A stretch of 64,000 nt of DNA, from the NCBI RefSeq assembly GCF_018332655.1, contig NZ_BOQL01000061.1:40174-104173 (forward strand), written 5' to 3'. Position numbers and translations under genes: made by a program. Numbering within the stretch: position 1 is the first letter of the stretch; every line of letters starts with the position of its first letter. Under the pieces are notes generated by a model. That model was not told the origin of the DNA. It searched no databases and worked only from the letters and a program-made list of their open reading frames with translations. Below, piece after piece: positions 55,417 through 63,955 of this stretch. The DNA comes from Actinoplanes auranticolor. Lineage in GTDB: Bacteria; Actinomycetota; Actinomycetes; Mycobacteriales; Micromonosporaceae.

Positions 55417-56632
55417 CGGCCGACCCTAACGCCGCCGCCCGCGCCAGGAGGTACCGCTGCTCGGGCGCGCTCAGCGTCAACCGGGCCGCCTCCAGGTAGG
55501 CGGCGTGCGCAGCGCCCGGATCACCGCACTTCTCCAGCAGGTGGGCCCGGACCGCCGCCAGCCGGTGATGCCCGCGCAGCGCCGTGTCGTCCTCGGCCAG
55601 GTCGAGCTGCGCCAGCGCCAGCACCGGCCCGTGCACCTCGGCCAGGGCGACGATCCGGTTGAGCTGCACCATCGGGCCGGGACTGAGGGCGTGCAGCATC
55701 CCGTACAGCTGAAGGATCTGCGGCCAGTCGGTGTCCTCGGCGCGCGTCGCCTCGTCGTGCACCGCCGCGATCGCGGCCTGCAGTTGATAGGGGCCGATGG
55801 GCGCACTCGCGAGCGTCGCGGTGATCAGGGCGACGCCCTCGGCGATCGCCGCCGCGTCCCAGCGGGAGCGGTCCTGCTCCGCCAGGGGCACGAGGGAACC
55901 GTCGGGCAGCGTGCGCGCCGGCCGCCGCGCGTCGGTCAGCAGCATCAACGCGAGCAGCCCGGCCACCTCGCCGTCATCGGGCAGCTGCGAGCGCAGCAGC
56001 CGGGTGAGCCGGATCGCCTCGGCGCTGAGCTCGGTGCGGTGCAACCGCGCCCCGGAGCTCGCGGTGTAACCCTCATTGAAGATCAGATACAGCACCTGAC
56101 GTACGGCGGTCAGCCGCGCTTCGCGCTCGTCCGGCGGGGGCAGCTTGAACGTGGCCCCCGAGTCACGGATCTTCTGCTTCGCCCGGCTGATCCGCTGCCC
56201 GACGGTCGCCTCCGGCACGAGCAGGGCCCGGGCGATCTCGGCGGTGGTGAGCCCACCGACCGCGCGCAGGGTCAGCGCCACCTGGGAGCCGGTGCTGAGG
56301 GCCGGGTGGGCGCAGAGCAGCAGCAGGGTGAGGGAGTCGTCGACTGCCGAGGCGGGCACGGGCTCCGGCTCGTACCGCACCGCATCCTCGCGCCGCCGCC
56401 GGGCCGTCTCGTTGCGCAGCAGCTCGATCCGGCGCCGCGAGGCGACGGTGATCAGCCAAGCCCGCGGGTTGGCCGGCACGCCCTCGGCGGGCCACTGCTG
56501 AGCCGCGGCGAGCAGCGCCTCCTGCACCGCGTCCTCGCAGGTGTCGAAGTCGCCGAAGCGCCGCACGACCGCGCCGAGAACCTGCGGCGCACACTCGCGC
56601 AGCAGGTCCTCACACCCGGTCGGCGCGCTCAG
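55406..56632 (-). CDS. ECF42-type sigma factor with long C-terminal extension
   Basis: About 408-aa ECF sigma factor. Region 2 FGDFDTCEDAVQEALLAAAQQW and NPRAWLITVASRRRIELLR; region 4 with TLRAVGGLTTAEIARALLVPEATVGQRISRAK. Then an about 200-residue extension with VLYLIFNEGYTAS, ARLHRTELSAEAIRLTR and LNRIVALAEVHGP, typical of ECF42. The conserved stretch before the first GTG (56566) reads LLRECAPQVLGAVVRRFG, so the true start is upstream. No ATG, GTG or TTG is available in frame, whereas a CTG at 56632 overlaps the DGPF gene stop as CTGA. The start is therefore set there with caution. Confidence 0.85.
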   Translation of the reverse strand: MSAPTGCEDLLRECAPQVLGAVVRRFGDFDTCEDAVQEALLAAAQQWPAEGVPANPRAWLITVASRRRIELLRNETARRRREDAVRYEPEPVPASAVDDSLTLLLLCAHPALSTGSQVALTLRAVGGLTTAEIARALLVPEATVGQRISRAKQKIRDSGATFKLPPPDEREARLTAVRQVLYLIFNEGYTASSGARLHRTELSAEAIRLTRLLRSQLPDDGEVAGLLALMLLTDARRPARTLPDGSLVPLAEQDRSRWDAAAIAEGVALITATLASAPIGPYQLQAAIAAVHDEATRAEDTDWPQILQLYGMLHALSPGPMVQLNRIVALAEVHGPVLALAQLDLAEDDTALRGHHRLAAVRAHLLEKCGDPGAAHAAYLEAARLTLSAPEQRYLLARAAALGSAGDH

Positions 56633-57000
56633 AATTCCCAGCCGCTCATGTCCAGCACCGGTCGCACCTCGACCTGGGTGAAAGCGGCGTCGGGCACCTT
56701 GGCCGCCCAGCTGACCGCCTCGTCGAGATCCTCGACGTCGATCAGATAGAACCCGGCCAGGTGCTCCTTGACCTCAGCGAACGGTCCGTCTGAGGCAACG
56801 GTACGGCCGTCGCGCACCGATACCCAGCGGGCCAGCGACGGGTCGGCGAGCCCTTCGGAGGCGACGCAGACACCGGCCTTGGTCATCTCCTCGGTGAGCT
56901 GCAGGTGTCCCCGGCCGAACTCCATGCGCTGCTCGTCGCTGAGCGTCTCCCAGACGGCCAGCGAACGCTCGTTGGACTGGATCAGGATGAGGTACTTCAT
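56629..57000 (-). CDS. YCII/DGPF-domain partner of the ECF42 sigma factor
   Basis: 123-aa YCII-like protein: MKYLILIQSNERSLAVWETLSDEQ, the hallmark DGPFAEVKEHLAGFYLIDVEDLDEAVSWAAKVP, and VEVRPVLDM. DGPF proteins are encoded beside ECF42 sigma factors and are usually regulon members. GGAGG 6 nt before ATG. First gene of the unit with the sigma factor and the deaminase-like gene. Confidence 0.94.
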   Translation of the reverse strand: MKYLILIQSNERSLAVWETLSDEQRMEFGRGHLQLTEEMTKAGVCVASEGLADPSLARWVSVRDGRTVASDGPFAEVKEHLAGFYLIDVEDLDEAVSWAAKVPDAAFTQVEVRPVLDMSGWEF

Positions 57001-57120
57001 CGGAGCCTCCACACGTCCCGGAAATTCTTTCACCGGGGACGTCGAAACCGGCGGCGCCGCTTCTACCTCTGGTCGTAGGGCAGATCTGTTTCCTCGAACT
57101 TTTCCTCGAAAGGCGGAACC

Positions 57121-57549
57121 ATGGACACGGCCGAGATTCGCCGGGTGGTGCTGGAGCGGGCGGCAGCGGTGGCAGCCAAGGACGCGAAGGCGATGGTGGC
57201 GCACAACGCGCCGGCAATGATCGAGTACAACCTGGCGCCGCCGCTGCGCCAGCCGTCGGCGGGCGACGACCCGGCGCCGGTGGAGAAGTGGCTGGCGACC
57301 TTCCAGGGGCCGATGAGCATGGAGATCCACGACCTGGAGGTGACGGCGGAAGGCTCGGTGGCCTTCTGCACCAGCCTGAACCGCCTGACGGCGACGCCGG
57401 TGGGGCAGCCGGAGAGCTTCAGTCTGTGGTTCCGGGTCACCCTGGGCCTGCGGAAGACCGACGGCAGGTGGCTGGTCGTGCACGAACACGAGTCGGTCCC
57501 GTTCGAGATGGACGGGTCCATGCGGGCCTCGGTCGCCCTGCAGCCCTGA
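57121..57549 (+). CDS. SnoaL-like/ketosteroid-isomerase-fold protein
   Basis: 142-aa NTF2-like protein: MDTAEIRRVVLERAAAVAAKDAKAMVAHNAPAMIEYN..., WLATFQGPMSMEIHDLEVTAEGSVAFCTSLNRL, LWFRVTLGLRKTDGRWLVVHEHESVPF. Typical stress-responsive SnoaL domain with the C-terminal HEHESVPF. Divergent from the DGPF-ECF unit, so a shared ECF42 regulon is plausible. Enzymatic role uncertain. Confidence 0.9.
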   Translation: MDTAEIRRVVLERAAAVAAKDAKAMVAHNAPAMIEYNLAPPLRQPSAGDDPAPVEKWLATFQGPMSMEIHDLEVTAEGSVAFCTSLNRLTATPVGQPESFSLWFRVTLGLRKTDGRWLVVHEHESVPFEMDGSMRASVALQP

Positions 57550-57554
57550 CGTGT

Positions 57555-57585
57555 GGCCGGCCGGCCTTGTCGTGGCCGGCCGGTC
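57555..57585. terminator. Shared terminator SnoaL / CATRA genes
   Basis: 12-bp GGCCGGCC-rich stem (57555-57566 / 57574-57585, one G-T pair) with a 7-nt loop between convergent genes. Confidence 0.7.
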
Positions 57586-57597
57586 GCCGTTCGCGGA

Positions 57598-59124
57598 TCA
57601 CCCCGGAACGGTCAGGTTCACCTCGGCCCGGGCGTCGTGCTGATCCGCTTCGATCTTCAGCTTCTTCCGCCGGCGATCGGCGATCCAACCGCCGAGACCG
57701 GCACCCACGGCCGCGAACCCGACAGTCAGCGCGACACTCCCTTGCCAGTGGAAGCGGAAGGCATCTGTCGCCCACGAGACCAGGGAGGTGCAGAACCAGC
57801 CGGCACCCGCGCCGATGACCGCGGCGAACCCGACGTCGATCCTGGCCCACGTCGCGTCGTAGGCGGCGCCGCGGGGCCACCGCAACACCGCCGAGGGCAG
57901 CACGAGCGCGAGGCCGGTGAGCAGGAAGATGGTAGGCGGCTGGAGGCGACCCGGCAGGGGCACCTCGTACTCGAGGCTCTGAATGGTGGCGAGCGTCATG
58001 AGCACCGCGCCGATGATCGTCGTCTGCAGCAGGGTCAGATTCGCTTTGCGGTCCGCGAGCCTGGTCGTCACCACCGCAGTTGCCAGCCGGCCCTGTTCCG
58101 CGGCCTTGACCTGGGCCGCCGAGAGGTAAGCATCCTCGGTCCGCAGTTGTTCGAGCGCCCAGCGGCCGATCCGGCTGTCGGCGGCGCCCACGCGACCGGT
58201 CGCTCCGACCGTCTCCAGGTTGTGCTGGATCGCCTCCACGGAACGGATCATCGAGCGCAGCGTCGTGAGTTGCTCGACGAGACCACCCTGGTCGATGTTC
58301 AGCCGCACCAGGCCGCGTTCTGCCGCGAGGATCTGCTCGAGCGGCACACCGCGGTCCCCGATCACGGTTTCCACTGCTCGGCACTGCTCCTCGACCCGGC
58401 GTACGGTCTCGCGGAAGCCCGGCCTGAGGGTCCGCAGCACCACACTCAGGTTGCGGAGCCGGGCCGCCTGCAGGAGATAGCGGGTGAACGACGGCAGACC
58501 CGATCCCGGGCTCGTCCAGAGCCATTCGTCCAGGGTCGGCTCCTCCTTCGCCACCGCGAGCAGCCGGCGTGGTGCCGCCAATCCCGAGCGGGCCAGCTCG
58601 TACACGAGCATCTTGTCGGTGGGACGCCAGGCCAGACCAGGACGGACCGCGGGGCGGCGGTTCGTCAACCCGTCGGCGAGCCCTCCGGCCCGCTCGAGCC
58701 GGCCGCCGACCACACTGCAGTAGACGCGAGCCGCACCGATCAGATGCTCTTCCCCGAGACCTTCGAGGTGCGTCAACCACTGATCGTCGAACTGGGGCCA
58801 GTTCCGGAGCCGGCTGTGGAACGCGTGCACCGAACTGACGACCAGAACGTCGTGCACCTGGTACACCAGGAGTTCGCGAGACCCGCCGGGGGTCGGCCGA
58901 GCCCTCGCCGCGAGCACCTTCAGCGAATGATGCTCGCTCAGCTCCTCCGGAAAGGTGAGGTCGGTGTCCCAGCCACCGACCTTCTCCGTGTAGCCGTTCT
59001 CGGACGCCCACCCCCAGACCGCATCCACTGCGTCGCGGGCGTGCGAACTGCGACTCCCGATCACCTGTCGGGCCGGGAAGAACGCATGCAGCACGAGGGC
59101 GGGCCGGGTCAGCGGTGGTCTCAC
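57598..59124 (-). CDS. CATRA conflict-system CASPASE/TPR repeat-associated protein
   Basis: 508-aa membrane protein. The N-terminal about 220 residues are soluble (LVLHAFFPARQVIGSRSS..., WPQFDDQWLTHLEGLG). A long helical region follows (RTLRPGFRETVRRVEEQCRAVETVI, RSMIRSVEAIQHNLETV), then four TM helices between residues about 375 and 490, ending in a Lys/Arg/Glu cytoplasmic tail. Layout and gene context match the CATRA family described with caspase-like proteases and TPRs in actinobacterial conflict systems. GTG 59124 overlaps the small-protein stop by 4 nt. Likely the membrane-acting effector or receptor of the CHAT protease. Confidence 0.85.
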   Translation of the reverse strand: MRPPLTRPALVLHAFFPARQVIGSRSSHARDAVDAVWGWASENGYTEKVGGWDTDLTFPEELSEHHSLKVLAARARPTPGGSRELLVYQVHDVLVVSSVHAFHSRLRNWPQFDDQWLTHLEGLGEEHLIGAARVYCSVVGGRLERAGGLADGLTNRRPAVRPGLAWRPTDKMLVYELARSGLAAPRRLLAVAKEEPTLDEWLWTSPGSGLPSFTRYLLQAARLRNLSVVLRTLRPGFRETVRRVEEQCRAVETVIGDRGVPLEQILAAERGLVRLNIDQGGLVEQLTTLRSMIRSVEAIQHNLETVGATGRVGAADSRIGRWALEQLRTEDAYLSAAQVKAAEQGRLATAVVTTRLADRKANLTLLQTTIIGAVLMTLATIQSLEYEVPLPGRLQPPTIFLLTGLALVLPSAVLRWPRGAAYDATWARIDVGFAAVIGAGAGWFCTSLVSWATDAFRFHWQGSVALTVGFAAVGAGLGGWIADRRRKKLKIEADQHDARAEVNLTVPG

Positions 59125-59444
59125 GGGGCCGCCGATTCCTGGTATTCCTCGCCACCGCCGGCGCGTTTCGTACGGAAGATCAGGCGGAGCAGAACCTCCT
59201 GGAACGCGTCGTCGGCCTCCCGCGCGTTCTCGTCGTCCATGCGCGGATTGGCCTTGCCCCCGAGCCGGCGCAGTGCGAGCAGGTGTTCCAGCCGCATCAC
59301 GATCAGCTCGAAGTCACCGGCGCCCTCCAGCTCGGCAGCGACCTCGGCCGCGATCTCCCGCGCCTCCGACCAGTCCGCATCCGGCAGGCGAGCACCAGCC
59401 AGCTCGGTGAGCAGCCGGGAGACGTCGTCCGGTCCCTCGATCAC
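59121..59444 (-). CDS. CATRA-associated small protein
   Basis: 107-aa helical protein: VIEGPDDVSRLLTELAGARLPDADWSEAREIAAEVAAELEGAGDFELIVMRLEHLLALRRLGG..., then DDAFQEVLLRLIF. GTG 59444 has AAGGGA 6 nt upstream and lies 11 bp after the CHAT gene stop. Sandwiched between the CHAT protease and CATRA genes, as expected for the small component of CATRA operons; possibly an adaptor or inhibitor. Confidence 0.85.
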   Translation of the reverse strand: MIEGPDDVSRLLTELAGARLPDADWSEAREIAAEVAAELEGAGDFELIVMRLEHLLALRRLGGKANPRMDDENAREADDAFQEVLLRLIFRTKRAGGGEEYQESAAP

Positions 59445-59455
59445 GATGTTTCCCT

Positions 59456-62188
59456 TCAGAGGTAGAGGCTCAGCGGCAACTGCTCGAGCAGCACCTCGGG
59501 GTGACGGAGCCGGCTCGACAGGTCCCGGTACCGCTCGTGCAGGACCTGCACCGGATCGAAGACGCCCGCCCCGGAAGCCACGGCATGGCGGCTCGCGGAC
59601 AGCAGCGCCCGAACCGTTCGGACCATTGCCCCGTCCTCGACACTCCACAGTGGCATACCGACGACACCGGCGCCGGTGGCGATCAACGAGCGCAGGAAAC
59701 CGGACACCTCGCCGCTGTCGGTCTTCGCACCCAGCCCCGCCAGGCACGCGCCGAGGATGGTCAGCTTGTTGCGGGGCAGTCGCAGCCGCAGAGCCAGGTC
59801 GTACTGCGTCAGGTACGTTCCGCGCAGATCGAGGTAGGGCCCGAGCTGGCGGAAGTGCGGGTTGTAGCCGCCATGACCGGCATAGATCAAGAATTCCGGC
59901 TTGGCCAGCGTGATCTGCCGGATGCCCTCCATATCAGCGGGGAAGTGCCGCTCGACCCCGCGCAGGGCCGCCGGCCGGTCGCCCAGGATGACCATGCGGT
60001 CCTCCTGCCAACCGGTATGGAGCAGCTCCCCGCCGGCGACACCGAGGCGCCCGGCCATCGCGTTCTCATCGGCGACCACGATGGCGGCCAGGTCGTCGTC
60101 GACGCTCACGGGCTGCCGTCGCAGGAAGCTGCGGCCCCGGCTGACGAACGCGGTGGCGCTCACCGACTGCGACGTGGGCACCCGGGCGGCCAGCGGGGCC
60201 GTGGTACCCGGCTCCCACGCGAGGTGGAGCGGGATGGCGAAGAGATCGTCGGTGGGAATCAGCACAAGGTGACCCGGCTCGGTGGGCCTTCGGATGAAGT
60301 TCCACATCGGCCCGACGAGGACGTTCCAGATCGCCTCGCACTGCTCCTTTGACGGCGCCCGGTCCGTCTTCAGCTCCTTGGCCAGACGCTCGACATCCCG
60401 ATAGGGGATGTCAGCCACGTGCTGCATGTCGCCGTTGCGGAAGATGAAGGCGCCCAGCGACTCCGGCTGAGCCGGCCCGTAGGTGAAGTACCGCACCACG
60501 CAGGTGTCGGGGTTGTTCACCGTGAACATCCGGACTCGGTGGGCGATCTCAGGGTCCTGCGGAGCTGCCTCGAGCGGGTGATGGAGAAAGGCCTCCTCGA
60601 ACTCGGTCTCCCGGCGCGCGAGCTCCGACCGGATCGCCTCCTCGGTCGCGCCCTGCGCACGCCGGACCGTGCCGCGCCGAACAGCATCCCGCCGGCTCCG
60701 CGTCGGAGTGGCCGGCAGATCCGGGGCGATATCTCCGGCCTCCCCTTCCGCCTCGAACGCGGTCTCGGCCGCAGCGGGTACATCGCGCTTCGATGAGTCC
60801 TCGGCTGACGACGGCAGGGAAGGGAGCTGAGGGAGCGCCGCGGTGGAGAGCATGTCGAGCAGCTCACGCGCCGACGACGCCTCGACCAACCCGAACGCCT
60901 CCTCGGCCGGCCCGACGACGGCGGAGGAGACCGCGGACGGCCCGGTGGTCGACGACGACGCGATGCGGTTCGCGATCCGCTCCAGGTAGCTCGGCCGGAT
61001 CGTCCGCGAGTACGCCTGCTTGTACGCCGGCATCGCCACCGCGCGGCGGATCGACTCGGCCATCATGAACCGCTTCTCGGCCACGTCCTCGATCAGCTCC
61101 GTCCGCACGGCCGGATCGAGATCCGCTGGAAGCGTCGCCACGAGTTTGGCGTACTCGTCGACGGTGTAGGCGGCCACGTGGATGTCGAGCCCGGTGCCTC
61201 CGTTCGCCCGCGCCTGGACGATGAATTCCTCCAGGAGCTTGCGCAGCTCGTGCGCGCCCTCGACGCCCCCTCTGCGGATTGCGAGGTGCTGCCGGGCGAT
61301 CAGCTGGCCGCGCGGATAGCGGCCGTGGGAGAGATCGAGGAACAGCCCGTGGGCCCGCTCCTCGTCCACCAGCGCCTGGTGGTTCAGCGACTGGTAGATG
61401 CGGAAGTGGTCGTCCAGCACATAGGAGACGCGGATCGACTCCTCGGAGATCGCCAACGACTCCTCGGCGGCCTCCCGGGACTGCTCCCGCTTCGCCAGGT
61501 CCTTGAGGGCGAGCGCAAGATTGTGCAGGACACTGGAGTAGCCGCGGAGATACTCGCGATGCCGGGGCCGGGCCTCAGGGTCGATGTCGCCGATCGTCAC
61601 GCCGTAGTAGAGGGCATCCGCCAGGATGCGTTCACGCTCGGCCCGCAGATCGCTGATCAGCTTGGTGACCGCCGGCTCGCCGCTCTGCCTCGACTCCTCG
61701 TAACGACCCCGGTTGACGTTGCTGCGCAGATCGGGCAGGCACCACCAGAGCCGATGCTGTTCCGCCACGGCCACGGCGGTCTCGAACGCCATGCGGGCCC
61801 GGGTGTAGCTGCCGAGCCGATATCTGATCTTGCCGGTCACGTCGTGCCAGCGCACGGTGGCGTAGGCGGCGAACTCGTCGACCCGCCGGGCGTTCTGCAC
61901 AGCCGCCCGGAGAGCCTCGGCGTCGTCCTGGGAGGCTTCGATCATGCGCAGCGCAGCCCAATGGTCGTAGGTCAGATCCGACCGGACGATGTCGCACCAG
62001 TGCGCGCCGACCCGGCGGGCCAGCTCGGGCAGACCGCGATCCGCGACGGGCCGGAACGCGTCCACCATGCGCAGGATGCCCAGGGCGTACTCGTGCCGGA
62101 GCGGAACATCGAAGTCCACGTCGTACCGGAGGATCAAGTCCTCGATGTCGAACTCGTTGGCGAAGTCCCTGATGCGATCGCTGTACAT
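59456..62188 (-). CDS. TPR-CHAT caspase-like protease
   Basis: 910-aa protein. Residues 1 to about 430 are helical TPR-type repeats (ALGILRMVDAFRPVADRGLPELARR, IRYRLGSYTRARMAFETAVAVAEQ, LHNLALALKDLAKREQSREAAEE). A charged linker follows, then a CHAT (caspase-HetF-associated with TPRs) domain: HLVLIPTDDLFAIPLHLAWEP, catalytic His in EFLIYAGHGGYN (codon 59873-59875) and catalytic Cys in LTILGACLAGLG (codon 59744-59746). Both active-site residues are intact. ATG 62188 has GAGGTG just upstream; a longer frame to 62275 exists. Heads the three-gene CATRA operon. Confidence 0.92.
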   Translation of the reverse strand: MYSDRIRDFANEFDIEDLILRYDVDFDVPLRHEYALGILRMVDAFRPVADRGLPELARRVGAHWCDIVRSDLTYDHWAALRMIEASQDDAEALRAAVQNARRVDEFAAYATVRWHDVTGKIRYRLGSYTRARMAFETAVAVAEQHRLWWCLPDLRSNVNRGRYEESRQSGEPAVTKLISDLRAERERILADALYYGVTIGDIDPEARPRHREYLRGYSSVLHNLALALKDLAKREQSREAAEESLAISEESIRVSYVLDDHFRIYQSLNHQALVDEERAHGLFLDLSHGRYPRGQLIARQHLAIRRGGVEGAHELRKLLEEFIVQARANGGTGLDIHVAAYTVDEYAKLVATLPADLDPAVRTELIEDVAEKRFMMAESIRRAVAMPAYKQAYSRTIRPSYLERIANRIASSSTTGPSAVSSAVVGPAEEAFGLVEASSARELLDMLSTAALPQLPSLPSSAEDSSKRDVPAAAETAFEAEGEAGDIAPDLPATPTRSRRDAVRRGTVRRAQGATEEAIRSELARRETEFEEAFLHHPLEAAPQDPEIAHRVRMFTVNNPDTCVVRYFTYGPAQPESLGAFIFRNGDMQHVADIPYRDVERLAKELKTDRAPSKEQCEAIWNVLVGPMWNFIRRPTEPGHLVLIPTDDLFAIPLHLAWEPGTTAPLAARVPTSQSVSATAFVSRGRSFLRRQPVSVDDDLAAIVVADENAMAGRLGVAGGELLHTGWQEDRMVILGDRPAALRGVERHFPADMEGIRQITLAKPEFLIYAGHGGYNPHFRQLGPYLDLRGTYLTQYDLALRLRLPRNKLTILGACLAGLGAKTDSGEVSGFLRSLIATGAGVVGMPLWSVEDGAMVRTVRALLSASRHAVASGAGVFDPVQVLHERYRDLSSRLRHPEVLLEQLPLSLYL

Positions 62189-62421
62189 GCCCACCTCGCG
62201 ACGCCGTGATCCGGAGCGGTCAAGGTAGCGGCCCCGGCTCGTCACCAGAAGGAGCGAACGTCCACTTTCATCCATCCGGGAGGGTGACGCGGCGTATTCC
62301 CATGATCACCTGGTGACGGTCCGAACGCGACAGCGGAGACCGCTTCACGACGGAGTGATGCCGGCCCAAGTGACCTGTGGGTTAGCGTGTCAACCAACCC
62401 GCACCTGCTGGAGGACGCTTC
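62189..62421. promoter_or_regulatory. Divergent promoter region of CATRA operon and Nudix pair
   Basis: 233 bp between the two divergent operons. GGAGGA lies 6 nt before the Nudix GTG. No clear palindrome or consensus promoter can be named. Confidence 0.4.
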
Positions 62422-63141
62422 GTGGACGAGGCACTACGTCGGTCGATGTACGCAAACCTTCGGGAGTCCCACCCCGCACTGTTCGCCAATCCGCCCGGTG
62501 CCGCGTTCGAGATCCTCACCGAGCCCGTCGAGGTACGGGCCGCCGAGGAAGCCCGGGCCACGGACCTCGCCGAAGCCGGCATGCCCGCTTTCATGGCCGA
62601 GACCGGTGTCGTCTACGCGGACCCGTTCTTCATGGTCGTCCGCGACGCCGTACGAACTCCCGCGGGGAGCCTCGGCACGTATTCGCGAGTGATCAGCGCA
62701 GGTAACGCGATCGGCGTGGTGATCCTCCCGCAGGTCGGCGAGGGGATCGTGCTGGTGCATCACTTCCGGCACAGCACGCGGACCTGGCACCTGGAAATTC
62801 CGCGCGGCTTCGGTATGCCCGGCTCCGACCCGGTCGACGACGCGCGACGCGAGCTGTTGGAGGAGATCGGCGTGAGCGCCACGGCGCTGCACGACCTCGG
62901 CGAGGTTTATCCGGACAGCGGTGCGATGGGCAGCCCGGTGCGACTCTTCTACGCCGAGGTGAGCGACCCGCCGTCCGCGGCCGACCAGGAGGAGGGCATC
63001 GACGCGATCCGGATCGTCTCTCCCGGCGAGCTCGGGCGGATGATCCGGGACGAGGAGATCACCGACGGGTTCACGATCACCGCGTACACCCGGGCCCTGC
63101 TGCGTGGCTTGCTGCCCGCTTCCGCTCCGGAGACGCTGTGA
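62422..63141 (+). CDS. Nudix hydrolase-like protein 1
   Basis: 239-aa protein. An N-terminal about 95-residue domain (LRESHPALFANPPGAAFEILTE..., VVYADPFFMVVRDAVRTPAGS) is shared with the next gene, followed by a Nudix domain: GEGIVLVHHFRHSTRTWHLEIPRGF, Nudix box GFGMPGSDPVDDARRELLEEIG. The catalytic REUxEExG is intact but the first Glu of the box (GX5E) is Ser. C-terminal SPGELGRMIRDEEITDGFTITAY. Resembles ADP-ribose/nucleotide-sugar pyrophosphatases. GTG 62422 with GGAGGA 6 nt upstream. Confidence 0.9.
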   Translation: MDEALRRSMYANLRESHPALFANPPGAAFEILTEPVEVRAAEEARATDLAEAGMPAFMAETGVVYADPFFMVVRDAVRTPAGSLGTYSRVISAGNAIGVVILPQVGEGIVLVHHFRHSTRTWHLEIPRGFGMPGSDPVDDARRELLEEIGVSATALHDLGEVYPDSGAMGSPVRLFYAEVSDPPSAADQEEGIDAIRIVSPGELGRMIRDEEITDGFTITAYTRALLRGLLPASAPETL

Positions 63142-63854
63142 CGCCGGCCGGCAGCCGGCGCGGCCAGCGGCTCGACCGCTACGACGAACTGCGCGGCGAG
63201 CGCCCCGAATCGTTCGTCAACCCACCCGGCGCCGCCTTCGAGATCGTCTTCGACCGCACCGTGCAGCTCGCGGTCGCGGACGAAATGGCGAGGCGCCTGC
63301 GCGAAGCAGGGCGTCCCGAGGAGTTCGGCGACATCGGGGTCGTCTACGAGGACGCCTTCGTCATCGCCGTGCGCGACGCGGTCCGCTTCCGTGACGGGTC
63401 GGTGCGGCCGTACATCCGGCTCCTCGGTGCCACGGTGGGCACCGGCGCAGCAGTCATGCCCATGCTGACCGACGGCCGGATCCTGCTCGCCTGGCACTTC
63501 CGGCACGCCTCGCGGGGCTGGCAGTGGGAGATCCCGCGCGGCTTCGCCGAACCTGGTGACGACGGTGCGACGACCGCTACCCGGGAGCTGCGGGAGGAGG
63601 TCGGCGTCGCGGTGGACAAAGTCGAACTGCTCGGCCGTATCACCGCGGACGGAAACAACGACGAGATCTACCTGGCGAGGCTGAACGCGGCCGATCTGCC
63701 CGAGGTCATGACCGACGACGCCACGGGAGAGGGCCTCGACGAGATCAAACTGGTCAGGCCGGCCGAACTGGCCCGCATGATCGCCGACGGTGAGATCACG
63801 GACGAGTACCTGCTCGCGGCCTACGCCTTCGCCGTGGCGAAGCAGGTGTGGTGA
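63138..63854 (+). CDS. Nudix hydrolase-like protein 2 (tandem paralogue)
   Basis: 238-aa paralogue of the preceding protein: the same FVNPPGAAFEIVFDRTVQLAV N-terminal domain, IRLLGATVGTGAAVMPML, AWHFRHASRGWQWEIPRGF, Nudix box GFAEPGDDGATTATRELREEVG with the GX5E Glu replaced by Asp, and ARMIADGEITDEYLLAAYAFA. GTG start overlaps the first Nudix stop by 4 nt (GTGA). The pair probably forms a hetero- or sequential system acting on a nucleotide-diphosphate-linked substrate. Confidence 0.9.
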   Translation: MTPAGSRRGQRLDRYDELRGERPESFVNPPGAAFEIVFDRTVQLAVADEMARRLREAGRPEEFGDIGVVYEDAFVIAVRDAVRFRDGSVRPYIRLLGATVGTGAAVMPMLTDGRILLAWHFRHASRGWQWEIPRGFAEPGDDGATTATRELREEVGVAVDKVELLGRITADGNNDEIYLARLNAADLPEVMTDDATGEGLDEIKLVRPAELARMIADGEITDEYLLAAYAFAVAKQVW

Positions 63855-63902
63855 ACAGCCGTTGATCTCATCCCCGGGGTGAGCCATGTCCGGACAGCAA
63901 AA

Positions 63903-63931
63903 CGCCCACCGTGCGTTTCCGCAGGTGGGCG
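63903..63931 (-). terminator. Terminator downstream of tRNA-Phe
   Basis: 8-bp stem (63903-63910 / 63924-63931) with a 13-nt loop. On the minus strand it is followed by TTTTGCTG, so it terminates the tRNA transcript and may also stop the Nudix operon. Confidence 0.75.
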
Positions 63932-63955
63932 GTGCTCAAAGCCCGGCGAGAGGCT

